A DNA stretch of 64,000 nt from Streptomyces sp. A3M-1-3. GTDB lineage: Bacteria; Actinomycetota; Actinomycetes; Streptomycetales; Streptomycetaceae. The position numbers and the translations under genes were made by a program. Of this stretch, positions 54,669 through 63,911 are shown in pieces (positions within the stretch are counted from its first letter, which is position 1; each line of letters opens with the position of its first letter). Below the pieces are notes generated by a model. The model saw only the letters and a list, made by a program, of their open reading frames with translations, was not told the origin of the DNA and ran no database searches. The DNA lies in assembly GCF_024213665.1 (NCBI RefSeq), contig NZ_JANAVP010000027.1, positions 31,891 through 95,890 of the forward strand. The letters are read 5' to 3'.

Positions 54669-54821
54669 TCACATGCGATGGCGCAGGAGGAGGACGCGCC
54701 CCTCGTCATCGCGCACGACGCCGGTGACACCGACCATGAACTTGGCGTGCGCCAACCAGAGAATCCGCCATTGCATCGGGCCACGGATGATGCGCCAGAT
54801 ACGTGCGATGAGCCGCTTCAT
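54669..54821 (-). pseudogene. Truncated Nudix hydrolase, N-terminal 50 residues
   Basis: ATG 54821 opens MKRLIARIWRIIRGPMQWRI then FMVGVTGVVRDDEGRVLLLR, the typical N-terminal beta strands of a Nudix hydrolase, but TGA stops the frame before the Nudix box. The remaining two thirds are absent. A broken gene. Confidence 0.65.
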
Positions 54822-54954
54822 GTCTCTTCACCTTCAAGGGGGTTAGGGTCCGCGGAGCCGATCAGGCGGACCACAATGTCGCATAAGGTCGCGGCTTTCC
54901 GAATGCCCTGACAGCAGCCCCGAGCGTGTCGGATGTCGGCAGGCGACAGGCCCT

Positions 54955-55167
54955 TCAGTTCGCCACCGAACGCTCCATCGCCTTCTCGCGGAGATCGATG
55001 GCTCGTTCGAGCTGGAGGTGGAACAGCTCTACCTCGGAAGGGGTGAGGACCAGGATGGTGTCCTCCGTGGTGCCGTCACGGTGGTGGAGCTGAACAGGCA
55101 GAGCAGCCTGCTGCGCGCGATGGTCGTACGGCACGTCGCGCTGGCGGGGGGTGGCATGAGAGATCAA
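54955..55167 (-). CDS. Small hypothetical protein (70 aa)
   Basis: A frame from TTG 55167, with GAGG 8 nt upstream, to 54955. VPYDHRAQQAALPVQLHHRD and DTILVLTPSEVELFHLQLER suggest a small alpha/beta protein; a C-terminal helix ends EKAMERSVAN. No family recognised. It is divergent from the aminotransferase gene and may be co-regulated with it. Confidence 0.5.
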   Translation of the reverse strand: MISHATPRQRDVPYDHRAQQAALPVQLHHRDGTTEDTILVLTPSEVELFHLQLERAIDLREKAMERSVAN

Positions 55168-55323
55168 CGGGTTTGCCTCTTCCGTAGCGTGTTTCGTGGC
55201 TGGCTGTGTGTGACCAGCTAACGGCTGCGGGTAGCGGGCGAGGAAGGAACTCCTGCTGAACTTAGGGCCGTTGACGACGGGGATTGTTCGCCGCGACGCG
55301 GCCGGGGCTGCCAGACTTGCGGC

Positions 55324-56103
55324 ATGGCACTGCTGAACGGACAACCGGTTGATCCTGACGCACTCAAGGTGCTCGGACTGACCAACTACGGCCACTTCAC
55401 CTCGATGCGCGTCGACGACGGGCATGTGCGCGGTCTCGGTCTGCACCTTGAGCGTCTGGTGCGAGACTGCCGAACCGTTTTCGGCGCCACGCTCCACTCG
55501 GAACAGGTCCTCGGCTTCGTCCGAGAAGCGGTCGGCGGTATCGCCGGGTCGTTCGTCGTGCGGGTGACCGTCTTCGACCCCGCCTTCGACATGGGCCACC
55601 CTGCGACTGCCGACGCCCCCAAGGTCCTGGTCACCCACCGGTCGGCCTCTGACCTGCCCCTGCCGCCGCTGGGCGTGAAGACCGTCCCGTATCAGCGTGA
55701 CATCGCGCAGGTGAAGCACCTCGGACTGTTCGGCGCCCTGCATCACCGGCGCGCAGCCCAGTTGGACGGCTTCGACGATGCCCTGTTCGTGGGCCCGGAC
55801 CACCTGATCTCCGAGGGCGGCACGTGGAACGTCGGATTTATCGACGAGACAGGCAGCGTGGTCTGGCCCAAGGGGGATGTCCTGCCTGGCGTCACCATGG
55901 GTCTGCTCCAGCAGTACCACGAGCACACCACGGCCCCGGTCTCCCTCGACTCCGTTGGCACAGTGCAAGCCGCGTTCGCGACCAACACCACCATCGGGGT
56001 GCGGCCGATCAGCACCATCGATGATGTGCAGCTCTCCACCGAGCACCCGGTCCTGACGGCCCTGCGTGAGGCGTACCTCGGTGTCCCCGGCGATCCCCTG
56101 TAA
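55324..56103 (+). CDS. Class IV PLP aminotransferase/lyase
   Basis: A 259-residue fold-type IV PLP protein, like branched-chain aminotransferases and aminodeoxychorismate lyase. GHFTSMRVDDGHVRGLGLHL and LERLVRDCRTVFGA in the small domain, the PLP lysine in QVKHLGLFGALHHRRAA, DALFVGPDHLISEGGTWNV and TNTTIGVRPISTID in the large domain. ATG 55324. Followed after 15 nt by the HTH-SUMF1 gene, so the two form one unit. Substrate unknown. Confidence 0.82.
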   Translation: MALLNGQPVDPDALKVLGLTNYGHFTSMRVDDGHVRGLGLHLERLVRDCRTVFGATLHSEQVLGFVREAVGGIAGSFVVRVTVFDPAFDMGHPATADAPKVLVTHRSASDLPLPPLGVKTVPYQRDIAQVKHLGLFGALHHRRAAQLDGFDDALFVGPDHLISEGGTWNVGFIDETGSVVWPKGDVLPGVTMGLLQQYHEHTTAPVSLDSVGTVQAAFATNTTIGVRPISTIDDVQLSTEHPVLTALREAYLGVPGDPL

Positions 56104-56118
56104 GGCGGGCACGCCGCG

Positions 56119-57039
56119 GTGAGGGGCCAGGTGGTGCGTTGGACCGGCCGGGAGACCCGGGCCTTACGCGAAGCCAAGCGAATGACCGTTCGCGCATTCG
56201 CCGCGCACATCGGGGTGAGCGACCGCATGGTTTCCAAGTGGGAGCGAGGCGGCGAGGCCATCGCGCCCCGTCTCGCCAATCAGTCCGCGCTGGACACATC
56301 ATTAGCCCGCTCGGGGCCCGAGGTGCAAGAACGCTTCGCTGCCCTGATGACCGCGCAGGCCGCCGCCACCGCCGATCCCCGCGCCGAGACACTGCTGACT
56401 CCGGACCGGCAGTACCGGCGCCATCCCATCGACGGGAAGCTCATGGTCCTCATCGAGGAAGGCATCCACCTGGCCGGCCCCGCCAACGAGCCCGGGTGGC
56501 TGCCCGCCTTCTACGTTGACGTCTTCCCAACCACGAACGCCGACTACTCCCGCTTCACCACCGCGACAGGCCACAAGACGCCCAAGCACTGGGGCGACGA
56601 GAAGCGGCCACCGGACAGCACGTTCGATCATCCCGTTGTGTGGGTGACCTGGCGCGACGCCGCCGCCTACTGCGCGTGGGCAGGCAAATCCCTCCCCACG
56701 AGCCAGCAATGGGAAAAAGCAGCACGCGGCAGCAAGGGCAGCACGTACCCGTGGGGGGAGGCAGCCACCGCTGCGAAGTGCAACGTCCGCGACTCCGGGA
56801 TAGGACACACCACCCCCGTCAGCCGATACCACAGTGGGGTCAGCCCATTCGGGGTCTACGACCTGTGCGGCAACACGTGGGAATGGTGCGCCGACGAGAC
56901 CAATCCCGGCCGGCACGAACTCAAAGGCAGCGCGTTCACTAGCCCCTTCGGCCTGGCCGCCCCGTCGACGTTCAACGACGCATCCGCCGACATGAGTGAC
57001 GACGACACCAGCTTTCGCTGCGTCACCCTGCCGGACTGA
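56119..57039 (+). CDS. XRE-type HTH fused to a SUMF1 (formylglycine-generating-enzyme-like) domain
   Basis: A 306-residue fusion. Residues 10-55 are a helix-turn-helix (TVRAFAAHIGVSDRMVSKWE). Residues 105-306 form a SUMF1/C-type-lectin-like domain: YVDVFPTTNADYSRF, HPVVWVTWRDAAAYCAWAG, LPTSQQWEKAARG, YDLCGNTWEWC, terminal DTSFRCV. The C-terminal cysteine pair that true formylglycine-generating enzymes need is missing, so catalysis of that reaction is unlikely; a sensor role is more probable. GTG start 15 nt after the aminotransferase. Confidence 0.8.
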   Translation: MRGQVVRWTGRETRALREAKRMTVRAFAAHIGVSDRMVSKWERGGEAIAPRLANQSALDTSLARSGPEVQERFAALMTAQAAATADPRAETLLTPDRQYRRHPIDGKLMVLIEEGIHLAGPANEPGWLPAFYVDVFPTTNADYSRFTTATGHKTPKHWGDEKRPPDSTFDHPVVWVTWRDAAAYCAWAGKSLPTSQQWEKAARGSKGSTYPWGEAATAAKCNVRDSGIGHTTPVSRYHSGVSPFGVYDLCGNTWEWCADETNPGRHELKGSAFTSPFGLAAPSTFNDASADMSDDDTSFRCVTLPD

Positions 57040-57146
57040 TCCTCGTTCGCCCAATGCTGCTTTACGCCTGCATTGCGTGTCGATCACCCGTGCCCACGCC
57101 ACATGATGCGATTCGAATAACATCAATGCAGCCTCGGTGTGTGACG

Positions 57147-57285
57147 ATGAACGCCGGACGCCCTGATCGCCCTTCCAATTTCGTGCTCCCAGTGATCCTG
57201 GATCCACTGACCCGGATGATCCTTCTGGTGCGGCATCAGAAGCCAGGGGGTGCCTACTGGACCGCACCGAAGGTACCGATCCGCG
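57147..57285 (+). pseudogene. Truncated Nudix hydrolase, N-terminal piece
   Basis: From ATG 57147 the frame reads RPSNFVLPVILDPLTRMILL then VRHQKPGGAYWTAPK, the first strands of a Nudix hydrolase, and then turns into sequence without the Nudix box. It is shorter than any functional member. A remnant beside the HelD-like helicase. Confidence 0.55.
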
Positions 57286-57414
57286 GCGACGCGACCTACG
57301 GCCCGCCCCGGCAGGAGGGCGGCAGCCCAAATTCTGGACGATCCTTCACCGGTGTTGGGGTGCTCAGGTCTCCGACAGGCTCGCGCGTCCTGCGCCCGTG
57401 CGTGCCTGCCAGCA

Positions 57415-60400
57415 TCATGCCCCGGAGGAGCCCAATGCGATTTCCGTGTCTTGGCCGCCCCATCCTTCAGTGCTGCGCCAGAAGACGTGGACCTTGAAGA
57501 CGTCGCGGACGGTGTCGGCCGACCAGTCCTCGGCGGGCGGTTCGCAGAGGACCAAATAGAGACCGTCGGCCGGGCTGGGCAGGGTGTGGTTGATCTCGAG
57601 GAGGCGGGTCGCACCCGAGCGGAGGTCCGCGTACGTGGAGCGGCCGGCCCCCAGGGCCTCGTAGATGAGTAGGCCGCGGTCCGTGACGCAGCTGACGTCG
57701 ACGACCGGCGAGTCGGCTGGCTCGAGGTCTGCCCACAGCAGGGCCGACTTCAGCGCGTGGCGTACCGCCTCGTGCCTCTTGCACGTGCGGTCGGCAGCCG
57801 CCGAGGTCTCCAGCGCGCGAAGGAAACCCTCCTTCGTGGTCACGGCCGGTACGGCGGGAGCCTCTTCGATGGTGGTCACGGGTTCGGTTTCCTTCTGCTC
57901 GGGCTGATGCGCAGCGATGGCGAGTGCGTTCTCGGAGTCCGGTTCCGCAGCATCGGCCAGGCGGGCCCGGAGCGTTTCTCGTGCCTCGGTCAGGGCATCG
58001 GTCCAGCCGGAGTTCGCGAGCTCGTCCCGAAGGCTGTTGGCGTCCAGCGCGTGGTCCTTGAGCGCGCGGTTGGCACCTGCGGCGAGGTCGCGCAGCACGC
58101 CCAGACGGTGCCTTCCCGGGGAACCGAGCACGCGTCGTACGTCCACCCAATCTGCCTGATCGCGGCGGAGGATGCGATTGGCCATGCCCTGCAGCTCGGA
58201 CAGACGGCTGCGGGCGTCCTGGGGAACGCCTCCGTCAGTGGTCACCAGCTCGTCGAGCACGCCGAGTGCTGCCACATAGCGTTCCGCCATCCTGGGCGAG
58301 ATGGGCCGGCGGCCGCGCTGGTCGGCGGTGAGCACGCTCTGGTTGGTCTCGTTGGCGAAGACCCAGCAGTCCAGTTCCTCGCCCGGGCGCGGCGGAGCGG
58401 AGCCGTGCCGGACGGTCAGGACCAGCGGGCGGTAGGTGTCGGGGGACAGCGCCTTGACCTTGTAGCGGCCACCCGGCCCAGGGCCGAGGACCCGCACCCG
58501 AACGTCGGTCCCGATCTCGGGGACGTCGCCCGGTACTGTGCCGGATCCTGCCTCGGTGGAGGGCGGTTCGGTGGTGCTGTCGGTGTTCGTGAGGATCTCC
58601 GGGAGCGGGGAGGTGTGCAGCACGGTCAGGCTCTGTGTGCTGCGCGTGAGGGCGATGTAGAGCTGGCGCAGGCCGGCCGGGCCGCGGTCGGCGATGGTGG
58701 CGGGCTCGACGACCAGGACGTGGTCGTACTCCATTCCCTTGGCCTGGGCGGCGGCCAGTACGGACACCGCTTCGCGGCGCGGCCCCGCGATGCCGGTGCT
58801 CTGATCGAGGTGACGGGTGATCTCTTCGAGCCATCCCGAGTCGTCGGGGACGATGACGGCGACGGAGCGCAGGGTGCGCCCGTCGCTGGTGCCCACCAGG
58901 CGGGTCACGTGGGCGACGGTGTCCTCGAGGAGCTTCCACGGTTCGGTCGCCACGGTCCGTACGGCGTCCGTGCCCGCCTCGCGCACGGCCCTCGGGTAGG
59001 GCAGTGTCGGGGCGACGGCACGGGCGAGGGGCGCGACGAACGCCATGATCTCCGCCGGCACGCGGTAGCTGGTGTTCAGCTCGGCGACCCGCCAGTCGCC
59101 GTCGTCGGACAGGAGGGTGCCGAGACGGTCCCAGCCGGTGTGGGTATGGGGCCCGGTGGCCTGGGCGAGGTCGCCGAGGACCGTCATGGAGCCGCCCACC
59201 GCGCAGCGGCGGCGCAGCGCACGGGCCTGCATGGGGGTGAGGTCCTGCGCTTCGTCGACGACGATGTGCCCGTAGCGTCTGGGGGTCTCCCCGGCGATGA
59301 GGAACATGAGTTCCTCGAGGCAGACATGGTCGTCGAGGGTCCAGGGGTCGGCGTCGGCGGTGGCGGCCCGGGGGCGGTGCAGGGTCGACTGCTCGTCGTC
59401 GTCGAGGATGCCGTCGGCACAGGCGCGCAGGATGTCGGGCGAGTCGTAGAGGCTGCGCAGGGCCTCCCTGGCGCCCGGCGACGGCCAGATGCGTTCGACG
59501 AGCCGCTCGACGCGGCGGTTGCGTTCCAGGTCGCGGCGGATGGTGCCGCCCTGTCCGCGGCGCGGTGCGACGGCGGCGAGTTCCTGGAGGAGGAGGTCGA
59601 CGAACAGGCTGCGGAAGCGTTCGCGGCGCTGCCGGTAGGGTCCGTCGCCGCCGCGGGCCTCGTCGAGGAGGGCGAGGACCTTGGATCCTGGCGCGCGCAG
59701 GGTCGTGCTTCCGGCGGTGACGACGACGGCGGGTTCGTCGCCCTCGAAGGACGGCGCGGTGGTGAGCTCGTCGAGTGCCTCGGGGCGGCAGTCGTTCTCG
59801 ACACGGCGCCGCAGTACGGCCGCCATGCGCTCGTCGGACTTCACCAGCCGCGCCTGCGGGGTGTCGGTGCCGAGTGTCTCCGCGTCCCACAGTCGGGTCA
59901 GTTGGACGGCGTTGACGTCCCGTGTGCCGAGGGTGGGCAGGACCTGCCCGACGTAGTCGAGGAACCGCTGGTGGGGGCCGATGACGAGGATGTCCTGGGC
60001 CTTGAAGTGCTCGTTGTTGACGAGCCAGGTCACGCGGTGCAGACCGACGGCGGATTTGCCGGTGCCCGGGCCGCCCTGCACGACGAGGATGTCGGACGGG
60101 GAGCCGGTGACCAGGTCCATCTGGTCGCGGCGGATGGTCTCGACGATGTCCCGCATGCGGCCGCTGCGCGAGCGCTGGAGTTCGCGCAGCAGGAAGTCGT
60201 CGGGCTGGAGCGGCTTACGGCGTTGGACGCCGACGACGTCGCCGGGCGTGGGGGACGGCAGGCACTCCTTCCCTTGCGGCGTGTCCGGTTCCGGCCGTGC
60301 CTCGGCAGGGATCTCGGACGCGGGCGCCGTCCGTGCGTTGTCCTCGGTCGCGTCGTCGGCGGCCGGCCGCGGCTCCGGGACGGTCTTGGGAGCGGGGGCG

Positions 60401-60849
60401 GCGGGCGTCGCTGGGGCGATCTCGTCGAAGTAGTCCTTGACGACAGCCTGCACGCAGCGCAGCTGCCGCCGCAGGACCACCTCCCCGGGTGCCTCGGGCC
60501 GCGCCTCGGACCACGTCTTCGCCAGCGGGCTGGTCCACGGCAGGACCACCAGCTCTTTCGCGGAGTCGTACACGATCCGTCGACCGATGTACCAGGGGCG
60601 GGGCTCACCGCCGGGCTCCTCCGGCGCGTCGACGCGGGAGAAGACCAGCGCCTCGTCGCCGAGCCCGCCGTACGCCGCGGCCCGCGCCTCCGCGTCGATC
60701 CGGTTGGCGATGCCGTCCTTACCGCTCGCCGATGCCGCGGCGGCCGACGTCCCGCTCATCCCGGCCAGCCGCGCCGTGTAGCAGTCGTACGCGTGGTCAA
60801 CCGCCTTCTGCTCGACGGCGAGGACCTCGTCGCGTGTGGTGGTGCTCAT
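57415..60849 (-). CDS. HelD/UvrD-like superfamily 1 helicase, long form
   Basis: A 1144-residue SF1 ATPase. Walker A VVQGGPGTGKSAVGLHRVTW near 245, motif II HIVVDEAQDLTPMQARAL near 530, motif III MTVLGDLAQATG, and C-terminal motifs VSVLAAAQAKGMEYDHVLVV and LRQLYIALTRSTQ near 720 match HelD, the factor that removes stalled RNA polymerase. The N-terminal helical region (EQKAVDHAYDCYTARL) fits HelD. Unlike HelD (about 700-780 residues), 350 extra residues follow, with two further regions (820-930 and 1015-1144, including FLRALETSAAADRTCKRHEA). It lies 36 nt from a damaged ATPase gene read in the same direction. Confidence 0.85.
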   Translation of the reverse strand: MSTTTRDEVLAVEQKAVDHAYDCYTARLAGMSGTSAAAASASGKDGIANRIDAEARAAAYGGLGDEALVFSRVDAPEEPGGEPRPWYIGRRIVYDSAKELVVLPWTSPLAKTWSEARPEAPGEVVLRRQLRCVQAVVKDYFDEIAPATPAAPAPKTVPEPRPAADDATEDNARTAPASEIPAEARPEPDTPQGKECLPSPTPGDVVGVQRRKPLQPDDFLLRELQRSRSGRMRDIVETIRRDQMDLVTGSPSDILVVQGGPGTGKSAVGLHRVTWLVNNEHFKAQDILVIGPHQRFLDYVGQVLPTLGTRDVNAVQLTRLWDAETLGTDTPQARLVKSDERMAAVLRRRVENDCRPEALDELTTAPSFEGDEPAVVVTAGSTTLRAPGSKVLALLDEARGGDGPYRQRRERFRSLFVDLLLQELAAVAPRRGQGGTIRRDLERNRRVERLVERIWPSPGAREALRSLYDSPDILRACADGILDDDEQSTLHRPRAATADADPWTLDDHVCLEELMFLIAGETPRRYGHIVVDEAQDLTPMQARALRRRCAVGGSMTVLGDLAQATGPHTHTGWDRLGTLLSDDGDWRVAELNTSYRVPAEIMAFVAPLARAVAPTLPYPRAVREAGTDAVRTVATEPWKLLEDTVAHVTRLVGTSDGRTLRSVAVIVPDDSGWLEEITRHLDQSTGIAGPRREAVSVLAAAQAKGMEYDHVLVVEPATIADRGPAGLRQLYIALTRSTQSLTVLHTSPLPEILTNTDSTTEPPSTEAGSGTVPGDVPEIGTDVRVRVLGPGPGGRYKVKALSPDTYRPLVLTVRHGSAPPRPGEELDCWVFANETNQSVLTADQRGRRPISPRMAERYVAALGVLDELVTTDGGVPQDARSRLSELQGMANRILRRDQADWVDVRRVLGSPGRHRLGVLRDLAAGANRALKDHALDANSLRDELANSGWTDALTEARETLRARLADAAEPDSENALAIAAHQPEQKETEPVTTIEEAPAVPAVTTKEGFLRALETSAAADRTCKRHEAVRHALKSALLWADLEPADSPVVDVSCVTDRGLLIYEALGAGRSTYADLRSGATRLLEINHTLPSPADGLYLVLCEPPAEDWSADTVRDVFKVHVFWRSTEGWGGQDTEIALGSSGA

Positions 60850-60885
60850 GTGTGCATCCCTCCCTGCGGCGCCGGCGGGACGCCG

Positions 60886-62967
60886 CTACGGGCCATGCGC
60901 CCGTACCCCGTTGAAACAACTATCAGAGACCGGACAGTGACGAACAGTCAGGACGTCAGTTCCCGGACCAGCTCCCCGACCTCCGCACGCCAGGTGCGGA
61001 CCTGGTCGTGTGTGGGGCCGATCTCGTACTGGTGGTAGTGGCACCCCAGGCACAGGTGCGACCAGGTGGCCTTGGCGCGACGGGCCGTCTCTGCCGCCGT
61101 GTAGCAGCGCAGACAGAGCAGCTTGGCCCTGCCCGTGGTCCGGGACAGCCCGGGCACCGCGGCGTCCAGCACCCGGTCGATGCAGATCTCCAGTGCCGTC
61201 CGAAGGGCGAGGGAGGCCCCGCGGTGACGGCCGGCGGCTGTGGCGCCGGGAGAGTGCGAGGGAGTGCAGCTCCCCCTGGCTCATGACGCCGAGGGCCGAA
61301 GCGTCCTGACCGTCGACGGAGACGTCCATGACGAGCGAGCGGACGGCGGCCTTCTCGCTGCCCCGCAGGCTCACGCCGTTGAGGTCGATGTCGCTCTCCT
61401 GGCGGAGCTTCTCCCAGATCTGCTGCGAGTGGTCGGCGAAGCCCTCCATGCGCCGCTCCCGCAGCTCGGTGCACAGCTTCTTGATCCATGCGCGGGCCTT
61501 GCGGATGTTCCTCAGCCGCGGATCGTTCTCCTCGGCGGCCCGGGCCCTTTCCGCCCGGGCGGCGAGGCGGATGACGAGCAGGCGCCAGCGCTCGTCCCGC
61601 CTCTCGAGCTCCTTGGCGGCGCTCTGACTGACCACAGCGCAGGCGTCGGCCAGGGTCGCGGCGGCCTCACGCGCACGCCGGGCCAGCTCGCCGGCATCGC
61701 TGATCGTCCGGCAGGCGGTCCAGGCGCCCCACGGGTCGGTTAGAGCGGCCGGGATCCGCTGAGGCCTGTACACGAGGTCCTGCACGGCCTGCGCGGCCGA
61801 CCGCAGTTCGCGGCGCGCGTCGTCGGCGGCCTTCGCCTCCTGCCTCAGGACGGCGACCTGCGCGGCGGCGCTCGCGGCCCAGTCCGCGTCCAGCACGCCG
61901 TCCGCCCCGCAGACCGGGCAGGCTTCCTCGTCGGGGTGCCGGTCGCTGTGGGACAGGGCCTTGGCGAGGAGGTCGGCGCGCTGGTGGGCCTCCTCGGCGC
62001 TAGTGCCGCGTACATCCTCCTCGTCGGCGAGGGCCCTGCTCAGCCGGGCCACCGCCGCGTCGACCTGTTCCATGTCGGGCCCCTGGGCACCGGCCGCGAG
62101 GCGCAGCTCGGCAAGGCCGGGCTGCCCGGGGTATCGGGGGCCACGAGCGCGTGGACCGCCCGCTCGTCGTCCTCCAGGCCGTAGAGAGCGGCCATGAGTT
62201 CCGGCACTTCCGCCTTCGCCGCCTTCGCCGCGTCGTCGAGTGCCTTCTCCTCCACCCGGCCGGCCGTCGGCCGCGCTGACATGCCTGAGGCCAAGGATCG
62301 AGGCGATGGCGTCGTACATCTGGGCGGGCTTGCCGCTGATCATGCGGTCGAGATCGACGTACGACAGGAAGGGCCGGTAGTCCTCCATGGCCTGCTTCCA
62401 GTCCACCTGGTCGACGGCGCCGCGGCCGTGTCCCGGCCGCTTGAGCTCGCCCCGGGAGGCGCCGAAGTCCTCCCCGTCCCAGGTGCGGGTGAGCGTGCTG
62501 CGGCCGGCGTCGCCCTCGATGGCGAGCTTGACCTCGATCTCCGGCTTGCCGCCGCCGTGGTGGAGGTTGCGCCAGTTGCTGCTGCGCGAAGCGTGCAGAC
62601 CGTGCCACCTCATGTTGATGCCGGTGAAGGCCGTTTCGATGCCCTCGGCGATGCTGGACTTCCCCGAGCCGTTGCGGCCCACGACCAGGTTCACGCCGGG
62701 CCGGGGGCTGAGGCCCAGCCAGGTCCGGGGGCCGATGCCGCGGAACCCGGTGACGGCGACGGATTCGAGGTAGATCCGGCCGACGGAAGACGTCCCCCGG
62801 GCCTCGCCGTTGCCCAGCCCCTCCTGCAGGAGTACCTTCACGGGCTCGCTGAGCGACGACTCCTCGAGACGCCTCTGCACGAGTTCGGCCACAGTCGCGG
62901 GCTGGTCGGGCTGGGCGGGGTCGGTGGAGTGGTGCACGTTCTGCTCGGACTGTTCCGTCTCGGTCAT
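60886..62967 (-). pseudogene. SMC/RecF-like ABC ATPase, damaged
   Basis: A 693-codon frame. The N-terminal ATPase half is convincing: YLESVAVTGFRGIGPRTWLG, NLVVGRNGSGKSSIAEGIET (Walker A). A coiled-coil arm follows with a zinc-hook-like ACPVCGADG (near 330). Two compensating shifts put about 50 residues out of frame between 62270 and 62120; in the alternative frame that part reads LDDAAKAAKAEVPELMAALY. After the ABC signature GVMSQGELHSLAL (about 61250) the sequence lacks Walker B and turns to arginine-rich junk. It probably was a DNA-binding or defence ATPase. Confidence 0.7.
60948..61239 (-). pseudogene. Zinc-ribbon protein fragment fused behind the ATPase
   Basis: A second minus frame, overlapping the end of the ATPase frame, reads ASLALRTALEICIDRVLDAA, AKLLCLRCYTAAETARRAK and WSHLCLGCHYHQYEIGP, ending LVRELTS. 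The two CxxC pairs suggest a zinc ribbon. No start of its own, since the 5' part was lost at the same breakpoint that cut the ATPase. Confidence 0.5.
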
Positions 62968-63100
62968 GAGGTGCCTCCCGGGCGCCGGTCGGTGGTGCGG
63001 AGGGGACGGGCGGAGTGGACGGCGGTGCGGCAGGTGCCTGCTGCGCTGCTCGCCAACGGGACGGAACGATAGGGAGATTGGAACCTTGAATGGTTTGAAT

Positions 63101-63124
63101 AGTTGATAACCCGGGTTATCAACT
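63101..63124. repeat. Perfect 24-bp palindrome
   Basis: AGTTGATAACCC followed by its exact reverse complement (CCCGGG centre, no spacer), in the 177-nt gap between the ATPase gene and the small gene at 63145. Likely an operator or recombination site; too symmetrical to be chance. Confidence 0.8.
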
Positions 63125-63144
63125 CGCCAGACAAGATGGGCTAG

Positions 63145-63471
63145 TTACTCGTTGCCGGGCTCTTGTTCCCGCTTTGCTGTCCGCCGTGTGCCGACCTGGT
63201 TGATCGTTCTCACTGAGGTAGCCCGACCGCGCGGGTCCGGATTTCTGTCGGCACGCGCGGCGCGCAGCTCGATGCCGGTCAGAAGGGCCCTGAGGCGCAG
63301 TTTGCGGCCGCGGCCGAGGTGGACAAAGTCCTGGAGGAGGGGGATGAGCCCGTTGTTGTCCACAGCATCGATGGCGGCTTCGACGTCGGCGTCGTGCAGG
63401 AGCCTTCGTTCGGCACGCATGGCCAGCAGCCGTTCGTGCCGGTTGCGGGGCGGACCGCTGGGCGTAGTCAT
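63145..63471 (-). CDS. Hypothetical protein coupled with the recombinase fragment
   Basis: A 108-residue basic protein (RHERLLAMRAERRLLHDADV, FVHLGRGRKLRLRALLTGIE). Its ATG overlaps the recombinase stop (TGATG), so the two were translated together. No family named; the helical, Arg-rich composition fits a DNA-binding accessory of the recombinase. Confidence 0.55.
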   Translation of the reverse strand: MTTPSGPPRNRHERLLAMRAERRLLHDADVEAAIDAVDNNGLIPLLQDFVHLGRGRKLRLRALLTGIELRAARADRNPDPRGRATSVRTINQVGTRRTAKREQEPGNE

Positions 63472-63911
63472 CAATCGCCCCGCAGCAGTGTCGCGGCTTC
63501 GTGCGCGGGGACGGCGTCGAGATACGGCAGGATGCGCGAGAGGCCGTGCAGGGTGTCGACACCCGCTGCTGCGACGATCACGGTGATGGGCACCCGGTCG
63601 TTGAACAGGCCGACCAGCCAGGTCGATCGCAGACGTGTCACGGACAGCCGTCGAACGCCCTGGCTGGGCTTGGTTCGGTCCAGGAAGTTGGTGACCGCGT
63701 TCTTCCCGCGGCTGTGGTAGTTCGGACGGAACAGATAGCTGGCGGTCCCGGGGGCCTCAAGCCGCTCGGTCGCCGCGGCCAGCACGCTCTCCCAGGGGCG
63801 GCGGCACAGAATCTCGCGTTTGCGCGCTCCGCGGGTGACCAGGACGACCGGTCCGACCGCCTGCGGCGGCCTGCGTACTACGCAGCCTGCCAGTCCTCGC
63901 GTGATCTCAAC
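63471..63911 (-). pseudogene. C-terminal fragment of a tyrosine recombinase
   Basis: Frame without start, open from 63911 down: VVLVTRGARKREILCRRPWE, KNAVTNFLDRTKPSQGVRRL, SVTRLRSTWLVGLFNDRVPI and AAGVDTLHGLSRILPYL. The H/T-x-x-R box (TRLR) and the terminal Tyr are where integrases have them. TGA at 63912-63914 in the same frame cuts it off from any N-terminal core-binding domain. GTG 63785 could start a 104-residue product. A remnant of an element integrase. Confidence 0.6.

Noticed and set aside
56119..57039. Genuine formylglycine-generating enzyme for sulfatases
   Set aside because: The C-terminal cysteine pair is absent and no sulfatase is nearby.
57757..61038. 1093-codon open frame on the plus strand
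   Set aside because: Antisense to the HelD-like helicase, which has all helicase motifs; the plus frame has none.
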